A DNA stretch of 64,000 bases from Amycolatopsis lurida (GTDB lineage Bacteria; Actinomycetota; Actinomycetes; Mycobacteriales; Pseudonocardiaceae). Positions 1-8,367 of the stretch are shown here, piece after piece. Within the stretch, counting starts at the first letter, position 1. Every line of letters begins with the position of its first letter. Below the pieces are notes generated by a model. That model did not search any database and had not been told where the DNA came from. It saw only the letters and a program-made list of their open reading frames with translations. A program made the position numbers and the translations under genes. The DNA is taken from NCBI RefSeq assembly GCF_900105055.1, contig NZ_FNTA01000004.1, positions 496,001-560,000 of the forward strand, in the 5' to 3' direction.

Positions 1-677
1 AACATCGAGCCGAACGGCAGCTTCATGAAGTCCGGCAGGATCATGTCACCGGAGATCAGCTGCCTTTTGACGTCTTCGCGCATCGGTCCGAGGTCGCCGC
101 TGGTCTCGTAGATCGCCAGGTGGCTCACTTCGGGTGTCACGACACCCGGCAAGGGCTTGACGCTCGAGGTGACGAACCGCTGCGCCCGGACGAATCCGGG
201 TGCCGACAGCACCTGCGGGATGTGCTCCTCGTCGTACCACTTGTCGTATTCGGCGCTGTCCTCCGGACGATCGCTGAAGACGAGCCAGAGGTGGCGATCG
301 TCGAGGTCTTCGAGCTTGCCGAAGCGTTCCGAGTGGTGCGGTTCGCTGACCGGTTCGAGGAACAACGCCTTGAACGGCTGGATCATGAAGTCCGGCAGCA
401 CCATGTCGCCGGACATGAGCATCCGCTTGACCTCTTCGCGGAAGCCCGCCGGGCTGCCGTCCAATTCGTACAGCGCCGCGTGCCCATAATCGATCGGCTC
501 GGTGCCCGACAGCGGCTTGGTGTCCGCGACCACGAACCGCTGCGCGCCCACCATGCCCAGGGAGTCCATCACCTGCGGGATGTGCTCCTCGTCGTACCAC
601 CGGTCGAAGGTGGCGCGCTCACCCGTGAACGTCGAGAAGGCGAAGAACAGGGTGCGGTCTCGGAAAGCGGGGATCAT
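1..677 (-). CDS. Tandem-duplicated dimeric alpha-beta-barrel (EthD-like) protein, partial
   Basis: The gene runs off the left edge of the window, so its C-terminus is missing. The 225 visible residues contain the same unit twice, offset by exactly 120 residues: WYDEEHIPQV occurs at 27-36 and 147-156, and LPDFM at 94-98 and 214-218. The pattern of an aromatic strand, a WYxxEHIPQV segment and a central beta strand is typical of small ferredoxin-like (dimeric alpha-beta barrel) proteins such as EthD; two fused units would form one barrel inside a single chain. The ATG at 677 overlaps the stop of the HyuB-like gene (ATGA), so it is the last visible gene of that minus-strand operon and probably acts on the same substrate. 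The exact reaction cannot be read from the sequence. The family assignment is from overall pattern only. Confidence 0.75.
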   Translation of the reverse strand, partial: MIPAFRDRTLFFAFSTFTGERATFDRWYDEEHIPQVMDSLGMVGAQRFVVADTKPLSGTEPIDYGHAALYELDGSPAGFREEVKRMLMSGDMVLPDFMIQPFKALFLEPVSEPHHSERFGKLEDLDDRHLWLVFSDRPEDSAEYDKWYDEEHIPQVLSAPGFVRAQRFVTSSVKPLPGVVTPEVSHLAIYETSGDLGPMREDVKRQLISGDMILPDFMKLPFGSM

Positions 678-2605
678 TTACCAGTCCTCTTCGTACGGAG
701 TTTCTCGGTGGCCTGCTCGTCGACGCGCAGGCCTTCGGGATCGTGGTGTGGATCGCCGGTCACCACGACGCCGTAGTCCCTGGCCGCGCCCTCGACGCTG
801 ACGTACTCGTTGCGCACGTCGGCGAGCACGCGGGCCGGGTCCCGTTCGAACGGATCACCCCAGCCACCGCCACCGTTGGTGACGCAGCGCAGGATCGTGC
901 CGGGCGTCGTCTTCCACACCGGTTCGCTGGCGAAGTAGTGGTAGACGCCGTTTTCGGGGTCGAGCGCCTTGGACTCCGGGTCGAGGACGCCCGCGACCGG
1001 GACACTGCCGGCGTAGACGTCGGTGCCGGTACCGAGCAGGCGCCGCTCGTCCTCGCCGGGCGGGAAGAACCACATCGCCCCGGTGGGGCCTGCCTGGCCG
1101 CCGTTGGCTCCGACACCGCTGGGCACCTTGGTACGGAAGGGCGAGAGGTAGTGGCTCGCGTCGGACAGCCAGAGCGTGTCCTTCAGATTCGCCGCACCGC
1201 CGCGGAACGTGCCGGCGCCACCGGTGTCGATCGCGTGTTCCTTGCGGAGCATCACGACCGGGGAATCGTGTTCGATCGTCTCCGTCGCCGGGTCGAGGTT
1301 GTTCAGGAAGAACAGCACCGTGTAACTGTCACCATCGCCGTCCTTGGTGGCGCCCCACGGACCGTGCTCACCACCGCATTGGGTGGCACTCGTCCAGGGG
1401 GTACCGTCGGCGGTCAGCCCGGAAGCGTTGTGGGTGTTGGTGGAGCCGTAGTCGCCCGCCACGCCTTTCTCGCCCAGCACCGGGTTGAGTGCGTCGAAGA
1501 TGGCCGACACGACGGCCCCAGAGGCCTCCCAGAACATCATGATCCCGCCGTCCGGCGGCAGTGAGGAGACCAGTGTGCCGGGCGGGGTGGCGAGGTCGAT
1601 GGTGCGCCAGGTCCCCGAGGTGAACGGCACTTCCGGGTCCAGCAGCATCGTCAGCGCGACGCCTACCGCGGTCTTCGTGTCCAGCACCCCGCAGTTGATG
1701 CAGGTGCGTGCCTGCGGCGATGTGCCGTCGAGGTCCACCTCGATGTCCTGCCCGCGTTTGCGCAGGGTCACCTTCACCGTGTAATCGACGCTGTCGTCCA
1801 AACCGTCGGCGTCGATGACCGCGGAACCGGTGTAGTCGCCGTCGGGGACCAGCGCGATCGCCTCGCGCATCCGCTCGGCGGAGGTGTCACAGGCGTAGGT
1901 GAGCGTGCCCAGGTAAGCGTCGAGGCCGTACCGCTCGATGTTCTCCAGCACGAGTTGCTCACCGAGTTTGAGCTGCTGGTGGATGCTCTTGAAGTCCGGC
2001 AGCAACATCCCGCCCCAGCGGGTGTTGTCGAAGATCAGACTGAAGGTCGACCGCACGGGTTCGTCCTTGGCCCACAACAGGACCGGTGGGATGACGAGCC
2101 CGTTTTCGTACACATTGGACTTCGTGGCGGAGAACCCGCCCGGGACGGTGCCGCCCATGTCGAGCTGATGGGCGCGCATGTTGACGAAAGAGACGATCTC
2201 GCCGTCGACGAACACCGGCCGGATGAAGCAGACGTCGTTGACATGCGTGCCGCCGCGATACGGGTCGTTGCAGATCAGCACGTCGCCCGGTGAGAGGTTC
2301 TCCGGTCCGTACTCCTCTACCGTGTTCCGCACCGCGTCGCCGAGGGTGCCGAGGAACACCACGAGGCTGTTGCTGACCACCGCCATCGGGTAGCCGCGGT
2401 CCGGCGGGCCGCTGATGGTGCAGGCGAAGTCGTACCAGTCGCGGATGATCGGCGAGAACGCCTCGCGCATGAAGCCGGTCGACATGTGCTCCACCGCGTA
2501 GCGCAGACGATTCAGGATCACCGCCGTGGTGAACCGGTCACTGCCGTAGGCGGCGGTGAACTCGTCGTCGGAGATATCGCGCAAACGTGTGTCCACTGTG
2601 GTCAC
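674..2605 (-). CDS. Hydantoinase B/oxoprolinase family protein (HyuB-like)
   Basis: This 643-residue protein matches the HyuB half of the hydantoinase/oxoprolinase superfamily, which also includes acetone and acetophenone carboxylase subunits. The metal-site signature NDPYRGGTHVND is at residues 113-124, and glycine-rich segments typical of the family follow in the C-terminal third. Its GTG start at 2605 overlaps the stop of the HyuA-like gene (GTGA), so the two are translationally coupled, as expected for partners in one ATP-dependent complex. Family members either hydrolyse cyclic amides or carboxylate ketones with ATP; nothing here decides between these. The CoA-ester catabolic neighbourhood makes a ketone carboxylase-like role possible, but this is inference. 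The length is normal and no break is visible. Confidence 0.88.
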   Translation of the reverse strand: MTTVDTRLRDISDDEFTAAYGSDRFTTAVILNRLRYAVEHMSTGFMREAFSPIIRDWYDFACTISGPPDRGYPMAVVSNSLVVFLGTLGDAVRNTVEEYGPENLSPGDVLICNDPYRGGTHVNDVCFIRPVFVDGEIVSFVNMRAHQLDMGGTVPGGFSATKSNVYENGLVIPPVLLWAKDEPVRSTFSLIFDNTRWGGMLLPDFKSIHQQLKLGEQLVLENIERYGLDAYLGTLTYACDTSAERMREAIALVPDGDYTGSAVIDADGLDDSVDYTVKVTLRKRGQDIEVDLDGTSPQARTCINCGVLDTKTAVGVALTMLLDPEVPFTSGTWRTIDLATPPGTLVSSLPPDGGIMMFWEASGAVVSAIFDALNPVLGEKGVAGDYGSTNTHNASGLTADGTPWTSATQCGGEHGPWGATKDGDGDSYTVLFFLNNLDPATETIEHDSPVVMLRKEHAIDTGGAGTFRGGAANLKDTLWLSDASHYLSPFRTKVPSGVGANGGQAGPTGAMWFFPPGEDERRLLGTGTDVYAGSVPVAGVLDPESKALDPENGVYHYFASEPVWKTTPGTILRCVTNGGGGWGDPFERDPARVLADVRNEYVSVEGAARDYGVVVTGDPHHDPEGLRVDEQATEKLRTKRTGK

Positions 2606-4629
2606 TTCCTCCGGATGATCAGTTCGCCGTAGCGGCCCACGCTCGCGCGCTGCCCCGCGCCGATGTGCGTGGTCGAGAGACCTTCGTCCACGATGGCCGG
2701 GCCTTCGAGCACGTCGCCGGAGCGCAGTGCGGCGCGGTCGTAGACAGCGGCTTCCTGTCCGGTTTCGCCGTCGCCGAGGTAACGCAGCACGGTCGTGCGG
2801 ACCGGCGCGAGCGGTTCGTCGCCGCGAACCGGGAGTTCCGGGTAGGTCACCTTCGGGGTGTCCAGGACCGCCCGGACTCGGAAGGTCACGCCCTCGACCG
2901 GGAGCATCTCGAAGCGGTTACCCGACCGGCCCTCGTAGGTGTCGTGGAAGGCGCCGATCATGGTGGCGATCGCGGTGTCGTCGATCGTGCCGTCGGGCAC
3001 CGGGACGAACGGCGTCTCCCAGCTCTGCCCGACGAGGTGCGCGTCCATGCTCCGGTGGAAGGTCACGCGAGTCCCGCCGTCGAGCCCTTCTCGCAGCCGC
3101 GCCTCCATCTCCGCGAACAGCGCGTCGATCTCCGGCGCCACCTCCGGGGTGAGGACGAGGTAGGCACTGCGGTTGACGGTGAAGACCTGGTCGGCCGACA
3201 GCAGGCCCAGCGCGGAGAACAGGCCGGGGTTCGGCGGCACGATCACCTGTTTGCAGTGCACGGTGTCGAGCACCGCGGGCAGCAGCATCGGACCGGCCGC
3301 GCCGTAGGCGACGAGACTGTAGTCGCGCGGGTCGACGCCGTTCTTGATGGCGATGTTGAACACGCCTTCGGCCATGTTGTTGACGGCCATCTCGTAGGCG
3401 TAGCGGACCCGTTGAGCGAGCGTGAACTCCGAATCGAGGCTCTCGAACGCCTGCTTCGCCAAGGCGGGGTCCAGATCGACCTTGCCGCCGGCGAACCGTT
3501 CAGGGTCGATGATGCCGATCATCAGGCAGGTGTCGGTCGTGGTCGGTTGCGTACCACCCCGGCCGTAGCAGGCGGGGCCGGGATCCGCTCCCGCGCTGTC
3601 CGGGCCCACCTTGACCTCGCCCGCGGAGCCGATCGCGACGATGCTGCCGCCGCCCGCCCCGATGCTGGAGATGTCGTTGGCGAGCGCGTTGACGACGAGA
3701 TCGTGTTCCAGTTCGAAGGTCGTGTTGACGAACGGTTCGCCCGCCGTCACGACGCTGATGTCGCAGGAAGTGCCACCGACGTCGGCGCACAGGAGGTCCC
3801 GCTCCCCGATCAGCGCGCCGAAGTGGGCACAGGCGACCGTGCCGGCGGCCGGACCGGAGAAGACGATGCGGAACGGCTGCTCCATCGCGCGATCGGACGG
3901 GACGAGGGTGGCCGCGCAGTCGGCGAAGTTGAGCTGACCGGTGAAACCCAGGTCGGCGAGCCCCTTCTCCAGTTTCGCGGTGTAATCGGAATAGATGATC
4001 TTCATCAGCGTGTCGACCACCGTGGTGGACGCTCGCGCGTACTCCTTGGCCAGTGGAGAGACCTCGCTGGAGATCGAACAGGGGACGTCGCCTACCACTT
4101 CACGGACCAGTTCGCGCAGGCGTAGTTCGTGCGCCGGGTTGACGTAGGCGTTGATCAGGCAGATCGCGACCCCGGTGACGCCGCACCGGCGGAGCACCTC
4201 CAGTTCCGCCCGCGCCTGCGCTTCGTCCAATTCGAACAAGACGCCGCCGTGGGCCGTGATCCGTTCGCTGATGCCCCGGCGAAGGTAGCGCTCGACCAGC
4301 GGACGGGCCGCGTCGCCGAAGCTGCGCCGCCAGCGCGGGTCCAGGATGGCCGACGCGGGCCGCCAGACGCGCCCCATGTCGAGGATGTCCCGGTGCCCCT
4401 CGGTGGTCAGGAAACCGATCTTGGGCAGGCGCCGGGTGATCACGGCGTTGAGGCCGTGCGTGCTGGCGTGGTTGAACACCTCGGTGTTCTCCACGCCGAG
4501 GGTCGCGGCCCCTTCCAGAACCGGTCCGTAGACCTCGGTGTAGGACGTGGACACCTTCGCGGTGCGGATCTCGCCGTCCTGCAGGGCCACCACGTCGGTG
4601 AACGTCCCACCGACATCGACTGCGATCAT
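2602..4629 (-). CDS. Hydantoinase A/oxoprolinase family protein (HyuA-like)
   Basis: The protein is 675 residues from the ATG at 4629, which is preceded by a GGAGGA ribosome site. A longer in-frame extension upstream reads through the neighbouring gene and is rejected. The actin-like ATPase signature DVGGTFTD is at residues 5-12, and the second phosphate-binding signature ADVGGTSCD is at about 282-290. These define the HyuA fold (Hydant_A_N followed by Hydantoinase_A). HyuA subunits bind ATP and phosphorylate the substrate while HyuB completes the reaction. Here A and B are separate but coupled genes, with a small zinc protein 14 bases upstream. The true substrate is unknown: cyclic amide, oxoproline-like compound or ketone. 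Confidence 0.88.
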   Translation of the reverse strand: MIAVDVGGTFTDVVALQDGEIRTAKVSTSYTEVYGPVLEGAATLGVENTEVFNHASTHGLNAVITRRLPKIGFLTTEGHRDILDMGRVWRPASAILDPRWRRSFGDAARPLVERYLRRGISERITAHGGVLFELDEAQARAELEVLRRCGVTGVAICLINAYVNPAHELRLRELVREVVGDVPCSISSEVSPLAKEYARASTTVVDTLMKIIYSDYTAKLEKGLADLGFTGQLNFADCAATLVPSDRAMEQPFRIVFSGPAAGTVACAHFGALIGERDLLCADVGGTSCDISVVTAGEPFVNTTFELEHDLVVNALANDISSIGAGGGSIVAIGSAGEVKVGPDSAGADPGPACYGRGGTQPTTTDTCLMIGIIDPERFAGGKVDLDPALAKQAFESLDSEFTLAQRVRYAYEMAVNNMAEGVFNIAIKNGVDPRDYSLVAYGAAGPMLLPAVLDTVHCKQVIVPPNPGLFSALGLLSADQVFTVNRSAYLVLTPEVAPEIDALFAEMEARLREGLDGGTRVTFHRSMDAHLVGQSWETPFVPVPDGTIDDTAIATMIGAFHDTYEGRSGNRFEMLPVEGVTFRVRAVLDTPKVTYPELPVRGDEPLAPVRTTVLRYLGDGETGQEAAVYDRAALRSGDVLEGPAIVDEGLSTTHIGAGQRASVGRYGELIIRRK

Positions 4630-4643
4630 CGTTGATTCCTCCG

Positions 4644-4853
4644 CTACAGCAGGTCGGACAGGAGCTGGATCGGGCCGAGCCGTGACCACGGCGTGCGCTC
4701 GATCGACAGCAGGCAGTTCTGGCATTTGACGACTTGAAACCAGCCCCCCTCGGAAACGACGGGGTAACGGCGGAGTTCGGCGGCCCCGCAGCGAGGGCAG
4801 GGACCGTCCACAGGGGTCCGTTCGAGGACCGGCGTATCGCTCTGTTCACTCAT
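4644..4853 (-). CDS. Small zinc-ribbon protein, possible third subunit of the HyuAB-like enzyme
   Basis: This 69-residue protein has two cysteine pairs, CPRC at 19-22 and CQNC at 44-47, the spacing of a zinc ribbon. The ATG at 4853 is preceded by a GTGGAG site about nine bases upstream; a longer in-frame start 156 bases further up has no support. It is the first gene of the minus-strand operon with the HyuA-like, HyuB-like and duplicated-barrel genes, divergent from the AraC regulator. Acetone carboxylases have a small metal-binding gamma subunit, and by analogy this could be a structural subunit of the HyuAB-like complex. That is inferred from position and zinc motif only; the protein is much shorter than those gamma subunits. 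Confidence 0.7.
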   Translation of the reverse strand: MSEQSDTPVLERTPVDGPCPRCGAAELRRYPVVSEGGWFQVVKCQNCLLSIERTPWSRLGPIQLLSDLL

Positions 4854-4979
4854 GTCGCACAACTCCACTGGTGTGCTCGGTGCTGCACTGGTGTGGAGAA
4901 GGTAAGCCCACGTGGCGGCCGTCACCATCCCGTGAACGAAGCGCGGGCATCCACTTTTCGCAGGTCCCAGCCTCGGCGA

Positions 4980-5003
4980 TACAAATATGATATATTCAGA
5001 GGA
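4980..5003. promoter_or_regulatory. AT-rich divergent promoter/operator between zinc-ribbon gene and AraC gene
   Basis: In otherwise GC-rich DNA, the gap between two divergent genes holds the stretch ATATGATATATTC, which contains TATGAT and TATATT, plausible -10 elements for either strand. A strong GAGGAGG site follows just before the AraC start at 5030. Similar AT-rich cores occur in four other promoters of this arm. Confidence 0.4.
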
Positions 5004-5029
5004 TCGCAACGAGGCGCGAGGAGGCTGTC

Positions 5030-5989
5030 ATGCGCCCGCTCAATTTCCGCACCGGCGACCTCGACGTCGCCCACGAGCAGGTCACCAAGACCTTCGCCAG
5101 CCACGAGGTGCACGTGGCCGAAAGCCGCGACCTGAACTTCCGGCTCGACCTCGCCCCTTCCTTGCGGCTCACGATCGCCCGGATGTCCTACGGCGCGGAC
5201 ACCACCATCCTCGGCCCCGCGATGCGGCTCTGCTACCACGTCAACCTGCCGGTCACCGGGCACAGCACGGTGGAACAGAACGGCGTGGGCCGCAGTTTCG
5301 CGGCGGGCGAGGCCGGTGTCGCCTTCGTCCCCGAGGCCCCGGTCATGGTGCAGTGGAGCGCCGACTCGTGGCAGTACCACGTCAAGCTGCCGAAGGACCT
5401 CCTCAAGGCGCACGCGGCGAAGCTGATCGGTCGGCCGGTGGACGAGGAAATCGCCTTCGACCTGACGTTCTCTTTGGAGTCGAGTTCGGCGCAGGCATTG
5501 CTCGCGACCGTGGGCTTCCTCTACACGGAGCTGAGCCGCGAAGGTGGAGTCGCCACGATCCCGGCCGCCTGCCACGAATTGGAATCGGCCCTGATGAGCC
5601 AGCTGCTCATGACGGTGCCCAGCCAGCTGAGCGCGGATCTGCACAGCAAACCCGCGCACAGCAGGCACTCGAAGATCCGGGAGATCATCGATCACATCGA
5701 CCGGCATCCCGAAGAGGAGCTCACGACCGCCGATCTCGCGGCCAAGGCCGGGATCAGCGCCCGTGCTCTCCAAGCGGGGTTCCAGGAGGTGGTCGGCATG
5801 TCCCCCACCGCGTACCTGCGCGGCGTCCGTCTCGACCGGGTCCACCTCGAGCTGGTGTCGGACACGCGCTGGTCGGTCACCGAGATCGCGGCGCGATGGG
5901 GCTTCTTCCATCCTGGACGGTTCGCCCACCAGTACCGCGAGCGCTTCGGGATGCTGCCCTCGGAGACGGCTCGGCTGACCAAGCGCTGA
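5030..5989 (+). CDS. AraC family transcriptional regulator
   Basis: The 319-residue protein has an N-terminal sensor domain of about 200 residues resembling the AraC-binding-like cupin domain found in many actinobacterial aromatic-degradation regulators. A C-terminal double helix-turn-helix spans roughly residues 215-315, including the segments ELTTADLAAKAGISARAL and WGFFHPGRFAHQYRERFG. The ATG follows a GAGGAGG ribosome site. It is divergent from the HyuAB-like operon and separated from it by an AT-rich promoter region, so it is probably that operon's regulator. Its 3' end overlaps the convergent racemase gene by about 110 bases. Confidence 0.9.
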   Translation: MRPLNFRTGDLDVAHEQVTKTFASHEVHVAESRDLNFRLDLAPSLRLTIARMSYGADTTILGPAMRLCYHVNLPVTGHSTVEQNGVGRSFAAGEAGVAFVPEAPVMVQWSADSWQYHVKLPKDLLKAHAAKLIGRPVDEEIAFDLTFSLESSSAQALLATVGFLYTELSREGGVATIPAACHELESALMSQLLMTVPSQLSADLHSKPAHSRHSKIREIIDHIDRHPEEELTTADLAAKAGISARALQAGFQEVVGMSPTAYLRGVRLDRVHLELVSDTRWSVTEIAARWGFFHPGRFAHQYRERFGMLPSETARLTKR

Positions 5990-7097
5990 TCAGCTGGTCC
6001 ACGTCCAGCACGTCCGCTACCGGTGGCCGCGGCTCACGAGCGGGCGTCCGCCCCAGCCGAGGCGCCGGGTTCGGATGCAGAACGCCGCCGACCCGGCGGA
6101 AGACCTCACGCTCGGCGTTGTGCGGATGTTCCGCGGCTTCGTCGAACGTGAGCACCGGCGTGACGCAGGCATCGGTACCTTCATAGATCCGGGCCCATTC
6201 GTCGCGACCTTTCGCCGCGAACGCCTCGGCGATCAGTTTCCGCAGGCGCGGCCATTCCGTGCGGTCGTCCTGTTCGGGCCATTCGGAAAGGTCGACGTCG
6301 AGCCGCGAGACGAATTCGCGGTAGAAGTCGGGTTCCAACGCCCCGACCGCGACGTATCGCCCGTCGGCGCAGGGGTAGGTGTCGTAGAACGGCGCACCGG
6401 AATCGAGATAGTTGGTGCCGGGCTCGTCGCTGTAGCGACCGGCGGCGCGCAAACCCTGAAGCTTGGCCGTCAGCAACGCGACGCCGTCGAGCATCGCCGC
6501 ATCGATCACCTGGCCGCGACCCGAGCACCGGGCTTCCAGTACGGCACACACGATCCCGTAAGCCGCCGCCAGCGCGCCACCGGCGTAGTCGCCGAGCAGG
6601 TTGATCGGTGGCCGCGGGGCCTCCCCCGCCCTCGCCATCGCGTGCAGGGCACCGGACTGCGCGACGTAGTTGATGTCATGCCCCGCCTGCTGGGCCAGCG
6701 GCCCGGTCTGTCCGTACCCGGTCAAACGGGCATACACGAGCGCGGGATTGCTCCGGAGAAGGGCGTCCGGCCCGAGACCGAGCCGCTCGGCAACCCCGGG
6801 CCGATACCCCTCGATGAACACGTCAGCGGCCTCGACGAGGCGAAGCACCGAATCGACGCCGGCGGGACTCTTGAGATCGACCTCGACCGTGCCCACCCCG
6901 CGATTGGCGAGGTCGTGCTCGGGTGCCATCCCCTCGGTCTGCCCCAGTGCGCGACCCCGGCGGTTCGCCGGACGGGTGACCCGCACGACCTCGGCGCCCA
7001 TGTCCGCCAGCAGCATGCTCGCGAACGGCGTCGGCCCCATTCCGGCGAGCGCGATCACCCGTACCCCGGTCAACGGCCCGCTCACCTCGGTCGTCAT
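5877..7097 (-). CDS. Alpha-methylacyl-CoA racemase (CoA-transferase family III)
   Basis: The 406-residue protein belongs to the CaiB/family III fold. It shows the set of residues known from alpha-methylacyl-CoA racemase: His140-Asp141 in GHDINY, Asp170 in LLGDYAGG and Glu255 in GALEPDFY. These correspond to the acid-base triad of the Mycobacterium tuberculosis enzyme. The enzyme would interconvert (2R)- and (2S)-methylacyl-CoA so that a branched acyl chain can enter beta-oxidation. The C-terminus is about 35 residues longer than usual and is read opposite the end of the AraC gene, an unusual convergent coding overlap. It is transcribed divergently from the downstream GntR gene. Racemase rather than transferase function is well supported by the motifs. 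Confidence 0.88.
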   Translation of the reverse strand: MTTEVSGPLTGVRVIALAGMGPTPFASMLLADMGAEVVRVTRPANRRGRALGQTEGMAPEHDLANRGVGTVEVDLKSPAGVDSVLRLVEAADVFIEGYRPGVAERLGLGPDALLRSNPALVYARLTGYGQTGPLAQQAGHDINYVAQSGALHAMARAGEAPRPPINLLGDYAGGALAAAYGIVCAVLEARCSGRGQVIDAAMLDGVALLTAKLQGLRAAGRYSDEPGTNYLDSGAPFYDTYPCADGRYVAVGALEPDFYREFVSRLDVDLSEWPEQDDRTEWPRLRKLIAEAFAAKGRDEWARIYEGTDACVTPVLTFDEAAEHPHNAEREVFRRVGGVLHPNPAPRLGRTPAREPRPPVADVLDVDQLISAWSAEPSPRAASRSARGTGGRTVQDGRSPIAPRSR

Positions 7098-7112
7098 CGC
7101 ACTCCTTCCACG

Positions 7113-7190
7113 AAATATTATGTTTCAGTCTGCGTGATGAACTGTCGACGCCATGCCATAATCGACAGAACGTTGTATATGATGTTCGCA
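7113..7190. promoter_or_regulatory. Divergent promoter with AT-rich cores and a CTGTCGA inverted repeat
   Basis: Between the racemase gene and the GntR gene lie two AT-rich elements, AATATTATGTTTC (from 7114) and GTATATGATGTTC (from 7174). The inverted repeat CTGTCGA...TCGACAG has arms at 7142-7148 and 7162-7168 with 13 bases between them. This arrangement suits control of both genes by the GntR protein encoded alongside. No footprint data exist here; this is from sequence only. Confidence 0.45.
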
Positions 7191-7211
7191 ACCGAATTGG
7201 GGAGGTGCCGG

Positions 7212-7904
7212 GTGGCCGACAACTCGATCAGGCTCCGGAGCAGTGAAGGCCGGCAGCAGCTGCCTGAGGAGGTCGCCACCTACGTGCGCGAGCTCATCAT
7301 GTCCGGCCAAGTCAAACCGGGCGAGTTCCTGCGCACCGAGCCGATCGCGGAAGCCGTGGGCGTCAGCAACACGCCGGTCCGCGAAGGCCTGCTCTCCTTG
7401 CGCAGTGAGGGATTCGTCGAGCTGGTCCCCCGTCGCGGTTTCGTCGTCGCACCGGTTTCGCGGCAGGACATCCGGGACCTCTTCTGGGCGCAGGCCCAGT
7501 TCTCCTCCGAGCTGGCCGCCCGCGCCGCGAAGAAGATCACTCCCGATCAGATCGCCCGGCTCGAAGCGATCAACGAGGACTTCGAGAAGGCCGTCGAAGC
7601 CGGCGACCAGGAAACCCTCGCCCGGCTCGGACACGACTTCCACCGGCAGATCAACCTCGCCGCCGACTCCCACCGGCTGACGCTGCTGCTCAGCTCCGTG
7701 GTCAAGCACCTGCCGAACCGCTTCTACGCCTCGATCGAGGAGCACGTCACCGCCACCCGCAACGATCACGCGGAACTGGTCCAGGCGCTGCGCGGCCGGC
7801 ACGTCCGCAAGGCGCGGACCATCGCGGAGCAGCACATCCTCGAAGGCGCCGACAGCGTCATCAAGGTGCTCGAGGAGCGCGGACTCTGGGCGGACGAGGA
7901 GTAA
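7212..7904 (+). CDS. GntR family regulator, FadR-type (FCD domain)
   Basis: The GTG at 7212 lies six bases after a GGAGG site and gives a 230-residue protein; an earlier in-frame ATG near 7180 lacks such a site. The N-terminal winged helix-turn-helix covers about residues 15-85, with the classic segment IAEAVGVSNTPVREGLLSL. The C-terminal FCD ligand domain has the metal-ligand residues of the family, including DFHRQI near the middle. FadR-type regulators bind acyl-CoAs or organic acids. Its divergence from the racemase gene and the shared palindrome suggest it represses that gene and possibly the downstream catabolic operon. Confidence 0.9.
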   Translation: MADNSIRLRSSEGRQQLPEEVATYVRELIMSGQVKPGEFLRTEPIAEAVGVSNTPVREGLLSLRSEGFVELVPRRGFVVAPVSRQDIRDLFWAQAQFSSELAARAAKKITPDQIARLEAINEDFEKAVEAGDQETLARLGHDFHRQINLAADSHRLTLLLSSVVKHLPNRFYASIEEHVTATRNDHAELVQALRGRHVRKARTIAEQHILEGADSVIKVLEERGLWADEE

Positions 7905-7918
7905 CGCTCGCTGGTCAC

Positions 7919-7955
7919 GAGCGGGGCGACGACCTTTCCGGCCGCCGCCCCGCTC
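7919..7955. terminator. Bidirectional hairpin terminator
   Basis: A perfect 10-base inverted repeat, GAGCGGGGCG (7919-7928) and CGCCCCGCTC (7946-7955), sits just after the GntR stop. It also lies just beyond the stop of the convergent 86-residue gene, so it can serve both. Confidence 0.6.
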
Positions 7956-7972
7956 GCCGTCTTCCCCGGTGT

Positions 7973-8233
7973 TCACGCCGCTTCGCCGACGACTCCGGCG
8001 GCCGCCACGCCCGCCGCGGTCAGCCGGGCCCGGACGCGATGCCCGAGCGGCCCCGGCTGCACCTGGACGATCAGGGCCCGATGTGCGAGCACGTGCGCGG
8101 CGTACTGGTCACAGCACGGCAACCCGTCGATGAACAGGTCAGGCTCACTGCTGCAGGTGATCTCCGCTCGCCCGGAGGCCACCGCGCGAAGGATCGCCAG
8201 CTCCCGGTGACTCAGTTCGTGATCCGGGATCAT
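7973..8233 (-). CDS. Small conserved-looking protein of unknown function
   Basis: The ORF encodes 86 residues and its ATG is preceded by a strong GGAGG site at ideal spacing, so it is likely expressed. The N-terminal half (HELSHRELAILRAVASGR) resembles a short helix-turn-helix-like segment. The middle contains a cysteine pair (PCCDQY) and an earlier Cys in ITCSSEPD. The C-terminus is alanine- and glycine-rich. Its promoter region has one of the recurring AT-rich cores. I do not recognise a family; a small DNA-binding or redox-sensitive accessory protein is possible but unproven. Confidence 0.7.
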   Translation of the reverse strand: MIPDHELSHRELAILRAVASGRAEITCSSEPDLFIDGLPCCDQYAAHVLAHRALIVQVQPGPLGHRVRARLTAAGVAAAGVVGEAA

Positions 8234-8256
8234 GGCGGCCTCCTGCGTCAGCTACT

Positions 8257-8277
8257 TAATATTTTATATTATGCTTG
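8257..8277. promoter_or_regulatory. AT-rich promoter element upstream of the 86-residue gene
   Basis: The stretch TTAATATTTTATATTATGCTT is almost free of G and C, in a region that is otherwise strongly GC-rich. Its ATATTATGCTT part resembles the elements near 7115 and 9065. It lies about 25 bases upstream of the minus-strand start at 8233, a normal promoter distance. Confidence 0.4.
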
Positions 8278-8367
8278 TTTCTGGTTCGGGTCAAGGAGAG
8301 CATCGGCAACGGTCTGAAGCTTCAGAACAAGGCACGTTTGCCTTACCTCCAAAGGACCTTTAGAGGA

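Noticed and set aside
2587..4125. Plus-strand frame opposite the HyuA-like gene
   Set aside because: Shadow of a well-supported gene; His/Arg-rich low-complexity translation.
6075..7211. Extension of the GntR gene and other plus-strand frames opposite the racemase gene
   Set aside because: Antisense shadow of the racemase; the GTG at 7212 has a perfect ribosome site.
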